Notes under the pieces: model-generated
What the model was told of the DNA's origin: nothing
Databases searched by the model: none
Seen by the model: only the letters and a program-made list of their open reading frames with translations
Shown here: piece after piece, positions 13,858-21,773 of the stretch
Layout: the number at the start of each line of letters is the position of its first letter
Position numbering within the stretch: position 1 is the first letter of the stretch
Position numbers and translations under genes: made by a program
Assembly: GCA_043748535.1 (NCBI GenBank)
Contig: JAYTMY010000320.1
Coordinates: 1-29,900 of the forward strand
From: CAMCSH01 sp043748535
GTDB lineage: Bacteria; Verrucomicrobiota; Lentisphaeria; Lentisphaerales; Lentisphaeraceae
Direction: 5' to 3'
Length of the DNA: 29,900 nt

Positions 13858-15156
13858 TCAGCTTTCGCCGCGGAGCATGCTCCACAGGGTGTTCCAGCCG
13901 CGATCACCACCAGTGCTGATGCCGCAGTGCTCGTACTCGTTGGTCACCCAGGCCCGCATGTTGGCGGTCGCCTTCACCGTCTCCAGTGAGAACTCGCGGT
14001 TGACGAACATGTCGTCGTGATACACCGCGCAGACGGTCGGAACCGTGTTCTTCGCCAGCTGGGCGGTGTCGTAAAGGGCCGGCCAGTCTTCTTTCGCCGC
14101 GAGGATCTCGGCTGCCGCCTTGAGGGGCTGCAATTGGGCAAATTCCTCCACCATCCAAGGACCGATCATCTCGCCGCAGAACAGGAAGGGACGGCGAGAG
14201 AAGTCGTCGTACTGCGGGTACTCCTTGCGCAGCCGCTCCGCCGACCAACGGCTGCTGAAACCTTGGGTGTAGATCGATTCGTGCAGAATCGCGAAAATCG
14301 GATTGCTGCCGAAGGACAGGATGTTCTCCATGGCGCGCAGGAAGCTGTAGCTCAGCTCAGGGCCATTCGCCCCTTCGACGATCGCCTGCTCGAAGAGGTA
14401 GTGCAAAACTTCGGGGCCGCGAGTGAAGCCCAGTTCCATGCCGACGATCTGCAGACGCCGGACCGACAGGATTTCGCCGCTCGGCAGTTTCACCGGCGAA
14501 GCGCGGACCAGGTCGACGATCTTGGCGACGTGCTCGATGTCTTGCGGGTAACGCTCGTAATAAGCCGTGGTCTTGTCCTCGCAGAAGCGGTGCGTGGCGC
14601 GATAGACATCGTCGACATGACGGGTCATCGAGGGCACGCCGCCGAAGATCATGCACTCCTTCAAGCCAGCAGGAGCGAGCGACAAATAAGTCATGATGCA
14701 GAAACCGCCATAGCTCTGGCCAATGGCACTCCATTTTTCGTCGGGGCCAGCCAGGATCTTGCGGATCGCTTCGCTGTCGCGAACAATGTTATCAGCCCGG
14801 AAATGGGTCAGCCATTCGGCTTGCTCTTCGGCAGTCTTGAAACGGGCGAGGGTCTGCTTGCTGACCGGGCTCGATAGGCCGGTGCCGCGCTGGTCGAGCA
14901 TGAAGATGCGGTGACGCTCGAGCGCCTTGCCCATCCAGCCGCCTTTGCCGTAAGGACGGTTGCCGGCGAAGCCAGGACCACCTTGGAAGTAGATCATCCA
15001 CGGCAGCTTGTCGGTCTCACGACCGGCAGCGACAATTTCGCGACCGAAGACGCTGATCTTGCGGCCTTCCGGCTGGCTGTAGTCGAGCGGCAGCTCAAAG
15101 CGATGCTCGCGGGTGAAGAGGCCGGGAAGACGATTTTCGGGACCGGAGACGTGCAT
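13858..15156 (-). CDS. Proline iminopeptidase-like alpha/beta hydrolase (peptidase family S33)
   Basis: 432-aa cytoplasmic hydrolase. Visible: oxyanion-hole motif GGPG (59-62), DQRGTGLS (88-95) and nucleophile Ser148 in GQSYGG, all typical of S33 prolyl aminopeptidases; a C-terminal acidic residue (YHDDMF) and His (YEHCG) complete the triad. It probably removes N-terminal Pro (or other residues) from peptides. ATG 15156 has AAGGAAAA about 7 bases upstream; the frame is open to 15279 without support. Follows htpX on the same strand with a 133-base gap. A small imperfect stem (15214-15233) lies in that gap. Confidence 0.9.
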   Translation of the reverse strand: MHVSGPENRLPGLFTREHRFELPLDYSQPEGRKISVFGREIVAAGRETDKLPWMIYFQGGPGFAGNRPYGKGGWMGKALERHRIFMLDQRGTGLSSPVSKQTLARFKTAEEQAEWLTHFRADNIVRDSEAIRKILAGPDEKWSAIGQSYGGFCIMTYLSLAPAGLKECMIFGGVPSMTRHVDDVYRATHRFCEDKTTAYYERYPQDIEHVAKIVDLVRASPVKLPSGEILSVRRLQIVGMELGFTRGPEVLHYLFEQAIVEGANGPELSYSFLRAMENILSFGSNPIFAILHESIYTQGFSSRWSAERLRKEYPQYDDFSRRPFLFCGEMIGPWMVEEFAQLQPLKAAAEILAAKEDWPALYDTAQLAKNTVPTVCAVYHDDMFVNREFSLETVKATANMRAWVTNEYEHCGISTGGDRGWNTLWSMLRGES

Positions 15157-15289
15157 GATCTTTTCCTTTGTATACTTTGTAAATATGACGAAGATACCAC
15201 TAAATGAGCATCGCGCCAGATCAAGTTCTGGCGAGCCTTTCGCGCTGCTCTCTTTCGATAGTTCTCTCTTCAGTTCCAACAGCCAGGAA

Positions 15290-16183
15290 TCAGCCTTGGC
15301 CCTCGAGCCGGGCGATTCTCGTTTCCAGCGGCGGGTGGGTGGAGAAGATTGCGCCGAAGCCGGAGATCATGAAGGCGTTGAGCTTGCTGTCTCTTTGCGT
15401 ATCGCGCACACCGTGCATTTCTTGCAGGCGACGCAAAGCGGCGATCATCTGCGGCTTGCCGGCATACTCGGCGGCGCCTGCATCGGCCTGGAATTCCCGC
15501 CAGCGGGAGAACCAGCTCACCACCATCATTCCCAACATGCCCAAGGCCATCTGCAGCAGGGAAACGGTGATTTGGTAAATCCACGAATGACCAATACTGG
15601 CACGACCATCGCTACGCCGTGATCTCAGGGCGTTATCGATGATGCCGGCGAGGAGGCGAGCAAAGAACATGACGAAGGAATTGACCACGCCCTGAATCAG
15701 AGTCAAAGTCACCATGTCGCCGTTGTTGACGTGAGCCAGTTCATGACCAAGAACGCCATCGACCTCTTCCGGGCTCATGTTGTCCAGTAAACCACTCGAA
15801 ACGGCCACCAAGGCGCTGTCCTTTGACGAGCCGGTGGCGAAGGCATTGAGCTCAGGAGAATGGTAGATGCCGACTTCCGGCATGGTGCTCATGCCGGCAC
15901 GGCGCGACAACTCGTAAACCCGATCGAGAAGCGCCTTTTCCACCTGGCTGCAGGAATGGGGATTGATCGGCTCAATGCCATAAGCCCGCTTGGCATTGTA
16001 GCGCGACATCATCAAGCCGAGAAAAGAACCGCCCATGCCCCAGAACAAGCAAAAAATCAGCAAGACCCAGACGCCGTGACCAAGATTCTTATCCAGTCCA
16101 GTTGCCCACAGGATGATTGAAATGGTGAAGACGACCAAAACATTGACCAACATGAACAGCATCAAACGTGAAAGGAAGCCCAT
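15290..16183 (-). CDS. htpX: HtpX membrane zinc metalloprotease (M48)
   Basis: 297 aa, usual length. Two N-terminal transmembrane segments (~8-27 and ~37-58), zinc site HELAH (147-151) and third ligand Glu230 in REFQADAGA, plus further hydrophobic segments at ~163-182 and ~205-225. HtpX degrades misfolded or damaged inner-membrane proteins from the cytoplasmic side and is commonly stress-induced. AGGAG lies 8 bases before ATG 16183. It is preceded by the ArfB-like gene, another quality-control gene, which fits a stress theme but proves no operon. Confidence 0.96.
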   Translation of the reverse strand: MGFLSRLMLFMLVNVLVVFTISIILWATGLDKNLGHGVWVLLIFCLFWGMGGSFLGLMMSRYNAKRAYGIEPINPHSCSQVEKALLDRVYELSRRAGMSTMPEVGIYHSPELNAFATGSSKDSALVAVSSGLLDNMSPEEVDGVLGHELAHVNNGDMVTLTLIQGVVNSFVMFFARLLAGIIDNALRSRRSDGRASIGHSWIYQITVSLLQMALGMLGMMVVSWFSRWREFQADAGAAEYAGKPQMIAALRRLQEMHGVRDTQRDSKLNAFMISGFGAIFSTHPPLETRIARLEGQG

Positions 16184-16253
16184 GATCAGAAACTCCTAAA
16201 GTTTTGCAAGTCTCAAAATTAAGCACAAAAACGGCAGTTTTCAGAGCTCAGCA

Positions 16254-16359
16254 CGAATCCGTCCGCGAGTTTTTTGCTTTCTCCCTGGGAGCGCGCCAGT
16301 CCTCTGGCGACCTTGCTGCAATTCACTCCTCGCCGCGAATCCGTCCACGAGTTTTTTTG
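16254..16359. repeat. Direct duplication of the 3' end of the arfB-like gene
   Basis: 16336-16359 (inside the gene end) and 16254-16276 (downstream, in the htpX leader) both read CGAATCCGTCC, G or A, then CGAGTTTTTT; read on the minus strand both encode TRGRIR. They differ by one substitution and one T in the T-run. Confidence 0.7.
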
Positions 16360-16715
16360 ACATCAGATCGGCGCGCCTTAGCCACGGTAGTGCGCGTTTT
16401 CGACGCCTTGGTCGGCTTGGTGGCATGACGCTTTTTCGGCTTGAAGGTCATCTTGATCAAAGCTTCACGCAATTTCCGCAGGGCATCAGCGCGGTTGTCG
16501 TGTTGCGAACGCGATTCCCGAGCGACGATCGCCAAGCCCGAGGGCCGATGACGCAGCCGCACCGCAGAGTCGGTGGTGTTGACATGTTGCCCGCCCGGAC
16601 CGCCGGCGCGAAAGCTTTCAAACTCACACTCCGCCGCTAAGGCGTCGTCGTCTTTCGGCAGGCGCCAGCCTTCAGGAAGAAGTGAGGCGGGGGCAATGTC
16701 ATCATCTTGACTCAT
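16323..16715 (-). CDS. arfB: ArfB-like peptidyl-tRNA hydrolase (ribosome rescue, RF-1 domain)
   Basis: 130 aa with only the catalytic domain of class I release factors: GGPGGQHVNTT with the GGQ at residues 41-43, then SRSQHDNRADALRKL. No stop-codon recognition domains. A Lys/Arg-rich tail (KKRHATKPTK through TRGRIRGEE) matches the ArfB/ICT1 tail that enters the empty mRNA channel of stalled ribosomes. Start ATG 16715 has TTGGAA upstream; the frame extends to 16751. The 3' end of the gene is partly duplicated downstream (see 16254-16276). A short RF-like paralogue other than ArfB is the alternative. Confidence 0.85.
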   Translation of the reverse strand: MSQDDDIAPASLLPEGWRLPKDDDALAAECEFESFRAGGPGGQHVNTTDSAVRLRHRPSGLAIVARESRSQHDNRADALRKLREALIKMTFKPKKRHATKPTKASKTRTTVAKARRSDVKKTRGRIRGEE

Positions 16716-16848
16716 GCGGGAATTCCAAGTTTTCCCCGAGCTTACACCCAAGCGCCGGAATTTATCCGCAAATCCACTTCATTCGGAATGAAATCTTGCC
16801 TCAGACAGAGCTAACTTGTCGGCCAATCCCGATAGGAAGCCCCAGCCG

Positions 16849-17637
16849 ATGTCACCAGAATCGCCCCGTCCCCGTTTCACCTGGCCCCTCGCTTTCACCC
16901 TCGTGGCTCTCAGTGCCCTGCTCATCGGCGCCTGGCTCATCTCGCTGCCCCTACGCGCCGTGGGAGGCGCCGGCAATCGACTCGCCGACAAACTGGCCAC
17001 TTGGTTTGATCGTAAGCCAGATCAGCTTCAGATCCAATTCGGCCAAGGAGCCTTGCGCAGCGACCCCCGCCTCATCGCCCTTGAAACCGTGGCGCACATC
17101 CGCGGCGAATTCATCGGCAGTAAATACGATATGAGCACAAAGACCGCAGTGATCAAAGACCTCGCCGGTTTGGGCCATATTCACGCGCAGATGCTCTATC
17201 CGGTGACCATCCGTTTCACCACCCGCTTGGATCTGATCCGCTTTGAGGAAGGCAGTCCCATCGACGGAGTCCCCCTCCTCCGTGTCCTCATCCCCGATCC
17301 CGCCGCCGAAATCGCCAGCCCGGCCTTCGATCAGACCAGCTTCACCCTTGAGCTCGATTCAGGCTCGTGCGACCTCGAAGACTCGCAGCGTCTTCTCAAG
17401 GATTCCTGGCAGCAGATCGCCCCGAAACTCCCCTCCTCCCAGCACATTGCCCAGCTCCGCCCCCTCGCCCGAGCACAAGCTAGCCAATCGATCCAGGATC
17501 TCCTGCGTAAAGCCGGCATCCTCCGCCCCGTCGAAATCATTTTCGTCGGTGCCGACGGCAAGCCCGCTCTTCTTAAGGATTTGCCCCGGATAAATGGCGA
17601 ACTGAAAGCCCCCAGTCCCTTTCAGATCGGGAAATAG
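16849..17637 (+). CDS. Membrane-anchored protein of unknown function (DUF4230-like layout)
   Basis: 262 aa. One N-terminal transmembrane helix (~14-36: LAFTLVALSALLIGAWLISL) and a soluble alpha/beta domain of ~200 residues (LIALETVAHIRGEFIGSK ... VIKDLAGLGHIHAQMLYPVTIRF). The layout, an anchor followed by a domain starting with a Leu-Ala-Leu-Glu-type strand, recalls DUF4230 proteins, but I cannot confirm it. AGGAAG (16834-16839) is 9 bases before ATG 16849; an in-frame TTG at 16816 is less likely. Divergent from the ArfB-like gene across 133 bases. Confidence 0.75.
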   Translation: MSPESPRPRFTWPLAFTLVALSALLIGAWLISLPLRAVGGAGNRLADKLATWFDRKPDQLQIQFGQGALRSDPRLIALETVAHIRGEFIGSKYDMSTKTAVIKDLAGLGHIHAQMLYPVTIRFTTRLDLIRFEEGSPIDGVPLLRVLIPDPAAEIASPAFDQTSFTLELDSGSCDLEDSQRLLKDSWQQIAPKLPSSQHIAQLRPLARAQASQSIQDLLRKAGILRPVEIIFVGADGKPALLKDLPRINGELKAPSPFQIGK

Positions 17638-17756
17638 ACGCAGCTCATTGGCCACAGAATGAGGGGATCCGGAAGATCGGCCATTTCTCTGCTTGCAGTG
17701 GACAAATGGACGCATTGGGGGATCTTGGGGCTCCTCAAAACCCCAAAGAGCCACTC

Positions 17757-18128
17757 ATGAATACCGCCTTCAAAAAAACCACCATCGCCTTCAATCTCAA
17801 ACGCCCCGAAGTGCAAGAAGTCTTCCGCCTCGGCGGCCGCGACATTAAGCTCAGCCAGATCGGCGCATGGATGGTCGCCAGCACTCATAAAAACTTCCAA
17901 GAGATGGAAATCAACGACTACCTCGCCTTCCTCGACGGCCTCATCGTCTTCTCCCGCGGCACCAAGGAAAAACCCCTCGTCCCTCCCTACTGCCTCCTGA
18001 TGTCCATCCACAACCTCGGCAGCGACAAGAATTTTGCCGCCCTCGATGCCATCGTCGCCGCCGTCGCCGACACCAAAAAAGGCATCGCCGAAGGCCGATT
18101 CGACAAGCCCGAAACCAACGAAGACTAA
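17757..18128 (+). CDS. Hypothetical 123-aa cytoplasmic protein
   Basis: No signal, membrane segment or family recognised. The protein starts MNTAFKKTTIAFNLKRPEVQ and is mixed alpha/beta with conserved-looking blocks (GGRDIKLSQIGAWMVAS; EINDYLAFLDGLIVF). ATG 17757 has AAAGAG 6 bases upstream; just before it a small stem (TTGGGG/CCCCAA, about 17725-17745) could affect start access. Codon use matches the neighbours. It lies 119 bases after the membrane-anchored protein gene and just before the REP-like element. Confidence 0.7.
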   Translation: MNTAFKKTTIAFNLKRPEVQEVFRLGGRDIKLSQIGAWMVASTHKNFQEMEINDYLAFLDGLIVFSRGTKEKPLVPPYCLLMSIHNLGSDKNFAALDAIVAAVADTKKGIAEGRFDKPETNED

Positions 18129-18130
18129 TT

Positions 18131-18229
18131 TTTCGAGCTCAAGTTTGTCGTCCCGGCTTCAGCCGGCTTGTTCTGGTTCTCTCATTGTTATGAGCTCAAC
18201 AACCGGCTGAAGCCGGGACTACAAACCCT
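18131..18229. repeat. REP/BIME-like element, copy 1
   Basis: 99-bp element of two inverted halves: AAGTTTGTCGTCCCGGCTTC near the left and GAAGCCGGGACTACAAACCC at the right. Each half contains a palindrome CCGGCTTCAGCCGG or its complement. GAGCTCAA marks the left end and TGAGCTCA recurs in the middle. Copy 2 is at 29131-29228. The form is that of REP pairs moved by REP-associated tyrosine transposases; no such gene is in this window. Confidence 0.85.
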
Positions 18230-18249
18230 AAACACATAATCTCAAACCA

Positions 18250-18275
18250 GGTTGAAAGGTTGACAGGTTGAAAGG
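18250..18275. repeat. Octamer array at the start of the MATE-like gene
   Basis: Three units GGTTGAAA / GGTTGACA / GGTTGAAA plus GG, the same unit as in spacers A and B (left-arm orientation). The proposed TTG start of the transporter (18268) and its AAAGG ribosome site (18255-18259) both lie in the array. Confidence 0.85.
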
Positions 18276-19650
18276 CGAACCCCAGCACAAGCCGCCGCGC
18301 CAAGAAACCACGCTGCGCCTCCTCATTCGCGAAAGTCTGCCCCTGATGCTGACCTTCCTGATGATGGCAGGCGCAACGCCTTTTATCGGCGATGGCATCG
18401 CCAATCGTTTCGACGCCGCAGCCGAACGCATCCACCTTGCCTCCTTCAGCCTCGCCTTCGTCATCGCCATTCTCCTCTACAGCCCGCTGCTCACCTCGCG
18501 CAATGTCGCCATCCGCAGCGTCCGCGACCGCGCCTCCCTGCGGGCGACCTTCCGCTTCTACACCCTCGCCGCCGTCGGCAGCTCCTTGCTGCTCGTCCTT
18601 CCCAGCCTCTTCCCCAGCGTGCGTGACCTGCTCTTCGGCAGCCTCCTCGGCGCCGCCGATCCCGAAGTGCGCCAAGAAGCCGCCACCGGACTCCTCGCCT
18701 TCTCGCCCCTCCCCTTCCTCGTCGGCTGGCGCGGCATCCTGCAGGCCGGCTCGATCAACGAACGCCGCAGCTGGGTCGTCGGACTCAGCTCGGTCACCCG
18801 ACTCGTCGCCATGGGCCTTTTCGTCTGGGCCTACGTCACCTGGAAACTCCCCTTCGGCGGCGCCGTTTTGGGCGGCCTCTGCTTCTGCGCCGGCATCATC
18901 GCCGAAACACTCCTCAACCTCCTCCTCTCCCGCCCCCAATTCCCTGATGCTCCGCCCTTACAACCCCTAAATCCCCTCCAACCCTTACAACCCTCCCTCT
19001 GGCGTTTCGCCCTGCCGGTGATGGGCTCGACCCTGATCGCCAAGCTCCTGCATCCCCTGGGATTTGTCATCATCCAGAAAGTCGCCGACCCCGAAGCCGC
19101 CCTCGCCGGCCACTCCCTCACCCAGTCGACGGTGTGGGTCCTCCTGTCCTTCATTTTTGTGGCGCAGCCCCTGATCCTCAGTTTTGCCGACACCCGGGCC
19201 CATTTCTACCTGGTGCTGCGTTTCCTCTGCGGCCTCTGCCTGCTCACCGCCGCCGGCATCTTGATCCTGTGTCTCCCTAGCGTCCGTGAGTTCATTTTCG
19301 AAGGCGTCATGAAGGTCGACAACCAGCACATCCTCAAGCTCACCTACGCCGCCCTTCCCTGGACGCTTCTGGTGGTGCCGGTGCAGCTCGCCTCGATGCT
19401 TGCCAACTCCCTCGTCCTGCGCAGCGGCGACACCCGCGTCCTGATCAGCAGCGGCCTCCTCGCCCTGCTGCCGGTGGCGATGATCCCCCTCCTGATCGAC
19501 ATCCCTGCCGCCAACGGCGTTATCATCACCATCGGCGCCTACATCCTCTACCACGCCAGCAACGCTCTGCTCCTCGCCCTCCACCTCCGCCGCCGCGGCC
19601 TCAACTCCTGCTTCGAAGCGAATGAGAAATCCGCTGCCAGCCCGGCTTGA
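18268..19650 (+). CDS. MATE-like multidrug/polysaccharide flippase (MOP superfamily)
   Basis: 460-aa inner-membrane protein with about 12 hydrophobic segments in two halves, as in MATE/MOP transporters (first half from PLMLTFLMMAGATPFIGDGI; second from WRFALPVMGSTLIAKLLHP). A Pro-rich cytoplasmic linker (LQPLNPLQPLQP, ~230-242) between the halves is encoded by in-frame 9-bp repeats. Substrate unknown; drug/Na+ antiport and lipid-linked or pyrophosphate-type export are alternatives. The start is probably TTG 18268: the frame has a stop at 18253, and the next ATG (18346) would cut into the first helix. It follows the REP-like element. Confidence 0.8.
   Translation: MKGEPQHKPPRQETTLRLLIRESLPLMLTFLMMAGATPFIGDGIANRFDAAAERIHLASFSLAFVIAILLYSPLLTSRNVAIRSVRDRASLRATFRFYTLAAVGSSLLLVLPSLFPSVRDLLFGSLLGAADPEVRQEAATGLLAFSPLPFLVGWRGILQAGSINERRSWVVGLSSVTRLVAMGLFVWAYVTWKLPFGGAVLGGLCFCAGIIAETLLNLLLSRPQFPDAPPLQPLNPLQPLQPSLWRFALPVMGSTLIAKLLHPLGFVIIQKVADPEAALAGHSLTQSTVWVLLSFIFVAQPLILSFADTRAHFYLVLRFLCGLCLLTAAGILILCLPSVREFIFEGVMKVDNQHILKLTYAALPWTLLVVPVQLASMLANSLVLRSGDTRVLISSGLLALLPVAMIPLLIDIPAANGVIITIGAYILYHASNALLLALHLRRRGLNSCFEANEKSAASPA
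18955..18996. repeat. In-frame 9-bp repeats inside the MATE-like gene
   Basis: CCCTTACAA, CCCCTAAAT, CCCCTCCAA, CCCTTACAA, CCCTCC. The 9-bp period keeps the frame and encodes three-residue steps (LQP/LNP/LQP/LQP) in the linker between the two transporter halves. The same unit family occurs at 26454-26489. Confidence 0.8.
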
Positions 19651-19780
19651 TATTCGAGACATGTCGAGGTCTATCGATAGCTATCCAACATCGAGATTGG
19701 CAGACTTCGTAAAGATCTGACCCATAAAGACATAAACCAGACCGCCGGACGGCGGGCTGTGTGACAATGTCAAGTTTCTC

Positions 19781-20410
19781 TCAGCCGAGGCGTACCTTGA
19801 CCAGGCGGGTGCCGGCGAGGATCTCATGCGGACCGCGATGGAAGGCATAGATCGCAATCGGCAGCAAGGGCAGCAGGAGAATGGCGAAGGTGGCGTGGGC
19901 AAAACTGCGACCGAGAAGGACCGCTTCGCCTTCGCCGCGGATGACCATCAAACCGAAGAAACGCATGCCCGGAGTTTGCGCGAAAAGACCGAGGTTGATA
20001 GCGAAGAACAAGATGCTGAAAAGCAGACTGAAAGCGAGCACAACGGCGAGATAATTGGGACCGCCTTTCATCGATTCGGTCAAGGTCATGATGGCGAAGA
20101 TGAAGGGCGCGAGGCAGGCCATATCGATCAGGAAGGCCAGGCCACGCCAAGCGGGGGGTCCGGGCTTGATGCTGTCTTTGCTGCGGTGCAGATGCTGGGC
20201 GAACTTCTGCTCTTCCTGCTTCTTCGCCGGTGCGGCAGCCGCAAAAATCTCTTTCAGAATGGGAATCTCACGAGCTGCTTTGCCGCTCTTCATCATGGTG
20301 TTACGGACCAGATCATCCGGACCGAATTCCTGCTGGCGGGCCATCGATTGCAAGGTGCTGTCATCATAGGGGCCGTGTTCTTCCCCTTTCACTTGGACAA
20401 AGTAATTCAT
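19781..20410 (-). CDS. GYF_2-RDD family membrane protein
   Basis: 209 aa. Residues ~1-50 form a GYF_2-type domain (NYFVQVKGEEHGPYDDSTL ... DDLVRN), common at the N-terminus of membrane proteins in the PVC group and others. Residues ~80-209 are an RDD domain with three to four membrane helices (WRGLAFLIDMACLAPFIFAI; FSLLFSILFFAINLGLF; FAILLLPLLPIAIYAF) and TPGMRFFGLMV. RDD proteins are mostly uncharacterised; some act in ion exchange. ATG 20410 has GAGG upstream; the frame is open to 20521 but that part overlaps the divergent gene. A GC-rich stem without a T-run (19742-19755) lies past the stop. Confidence 0.88.
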   Translation of the reverse strand: MNYFVQVKGEEHGPYDDSTLQSMARQQEFGPDDLVRNTMMKSGKAAREIPILKEIFAAAAPAKKQEEQKFAQHLHRSKDSIKPGPPAWRGLAFLIDMACLAPFIFAIMTLTESMKGGPNYLAVVLAFSLLFSILFFAINLGLFAQTPGMRFFGLMVIRGEGEAVLLGRSFAHATFAILLLPLLPIAIYAFHRGPHEILAGTRLVKVRLG

Positions 20411-20441
20411 ATGCAGGACCTCTGGAAGTGTTGAAGCGTGA

Positions 20442-20464
20442 CGCCTAGGCGATAACATATCGCC
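20442..20464. promoter_or_regulatory. Overlapping palindromes in a divergent promoter region
   Basis: CGCCTAGGCG (20442-20451) is a perfect palindrome and overlaps GGCGATA-ACA-TATCGCC (20448-20464), a 7-bp inverted repeat. They lie in the 90-base gap between the divergent RDD gene and the membrane protein gene at 20501. An operator or an RNA hairpin are both possible. Confidence 0.45.
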
Positions 20465-20500
20465 CTCACCGCGAAAGCAACGGGCACCCCGAGGAGACCC

Positions 20501-21109
20501 ATGCAGAATCCATCCCATCACGCCGCCTCATCGCTCCGCAGTACCGCCATCGTCCTCCTCACCATCCCCTTCTTCGCCGCCTCCTGCCTGATCCGCCACG
20601 CTCCGCCCGATTGGCTCCTCGCCACCCTGCCCGGACTACTCAGCAGCCTGCTGCTCTGGTCCCGACGCCAGGACCCGCGCTTCACCAACCTGCGTTTCTA
20701 CTGCCTCGGCATGATGCTCGCCGCGCCTTTCCTCGGCATGGTCGCTGAGCACCCACTCAATCTCGCCTACCAGATTCCCGCCCTCTTCGCCCTCTATTTC
20801 GCCATCCAATCCGCCTCCAGCACCGCTCTTGTCGCCGGCCTCCTGGCAGAGGAAAACGGCCAGCACCGCGCCGCTTTCGCCGCCCGCTGCTGCGCCGCCG
20901 CTACCGTCTTCGCCGCCCTCGGCCTGATCATCTTCGTCGGCCTCATCCTCCGCGATATCCCCCAAAATGCCCCGACACCCCCTCTCCACTTCGCCTGGAT
21001 CGCCGCCGGACTCCTCCTCCTCGGCCCGGTCATCACTTGTTTCATCATCAACCCCGAGACAGGAAATCCCCATGACCCCAGCCAAGACCCAGCTGATCGT
21101 CGCACTTGA
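20501..21109 (+). CDS. Hypothetical polytopic membrane protein
   Basis: 202 aa with about six hydrophobic segments (AIVLLTIPFFAASCLI; LLATLPGLLSSLLLW; YCLGMMLAAPFLGMV; LAYQIPALFALYFAI; AATVFAALGLIIFVGLIL; WIAAGLLLLGPVITCFII). No family is recognised and no charged or His-rich active-site pattern is visible. GAGGAG lies directly upstream of ATG 20501 with good spacing. Its last 38 bases overlap the start of pyrF, so translation of the two is probably coupled. Confidence 0.75.
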   Translation: MQNPSHHAASSLRSTAIVLLTIPFFAASCLIRHAPPDWLLATLPGLLSSLLLWSRRQDPRFTNLRFYCLGMMLAAPFLGMVAEHPLNLAYQIPALFALYFAIQSASSTALVAGLLAEENGQHRAAFAARCCAAATVFAALGLIIFVGLILRDIPQNAPTPPLHFAWIAAGLLLLGPVITCFIINPETGNPHDPSQDPADRRT

Positions 21110-21773
21110 CGTCGATAGCGCCGCCAAAGCCCTCGCCCACGTCGAGCACCTCAAAGACTGCGTCGAGTGGTTTAAAGTCGGCAAACAACTCTTCACCCTC
21201 GAAGGCCCCGCCATCGTCCGTGAACTCAAGGCCCGCGGCGTCAAGGTCTTCCTCGACCTGAAGTTCCACGACATCCCCAACACCGTCGCCGAAGCCGTCG
21301 CCTCGTCCCTCGCCATTGGCGCCGACATGGTCAACTTCCACGCCTCCGGCGGCTCCGAAATGATCCGCACCGCCGTCGAGAAAAACCGCGCCACCCGTCC
21401 CGACGCCCTCCTCATCGGCGTCACCGTGCTCACCAGCATGGATCAGAAAACCCTCGACGAAATCGGCCTACCCTTCACTCCCGAACAAGCAGTGCTGCGC
21501 TTCGCCGCCATCGCCCAGAAAGGCGGCGCCGACGGCGTTGTCTGTTCCGCCTGGGAGATCGAGCCGATCAAAAAAGCCCTCGGTTCGTCCTTCAAGGTCG
21601 TGGTCCCCGGCATCCGCCCCGGCGGCAGCGCCAGCGACGACCAGAAGCGCATCATGACCCCCGCCCAAGCAGCCGCTGCCGGTGCCGACTTCATCGTCGT
21701 CGGACGCCCCATCCTCCAGGCAGCCGACCCGAAAGCCGCGGCTCTCGCCGTGCTGGCGGAAATCGGACGATGA
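21072..21773 (+). CDS. pyrF: Orotidine 5'-phosphate decarboxylase
   Basis: 233-aa TIM-barrel enzyme making UMP from OMP, the last step of de novo pyrimidine synthesis. The catalytic Asp-x-Lys-x-x-Asp set is present (Asp62, Lys64, Asp67 in FLDLKFHDIPNT), with Lys38 in FKVGKQLF and the phosphate-binding end VVPGIRP ... FIVVGRPIL. Length is typical of the class I short form. ATG 21072 is preceded by AGGAAA; the longer frame from 20967 runs out of frame through the membrane gene and has no homology. It overlaps msrC by ATGA. No other pyr gene is near. Confidence 0.96.
   Translation: MTPAKTQLIVALDVDSAAKALAHVEHLKDCVEWFKVGKQLFTLEGPAIVRELKARGVKVFLDLKFHDIPNTVAEAVASSLAIGADMVNFHASGGSEMIRTAVEKNRATRPDALLIGVTVLTSMDQKTLDEIGLPFTPEQAVLRFAAIAQKGGADGVVCSAWEIEPIKKALGSSFKVVVPGIRPGGSASDDQKRIMTPAQAAAAGADFIVVGRPILQAADPKAAALAVLAEIGR

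Noticed and set aside
14017..14877. Plus-strand 286-codon frame opposite the S33 peptidase
   Set aside because: The peptidase triad motifs lie on the minus strand; this frame has no domain and no ribosome site.
15214..15233. CGCCAGA/TCTGGCG stem between htpX and the peptidase gene as a terminator
   Set aside because: No T-run follows on the minus strand; function cannot be inferred.
19742..19755. GC stem CCGCC/GGCGG between the convergent MATE-like and RDD genes as a terminator
   Set aside because: Short stem with no T-run on either strand; too weak to call.
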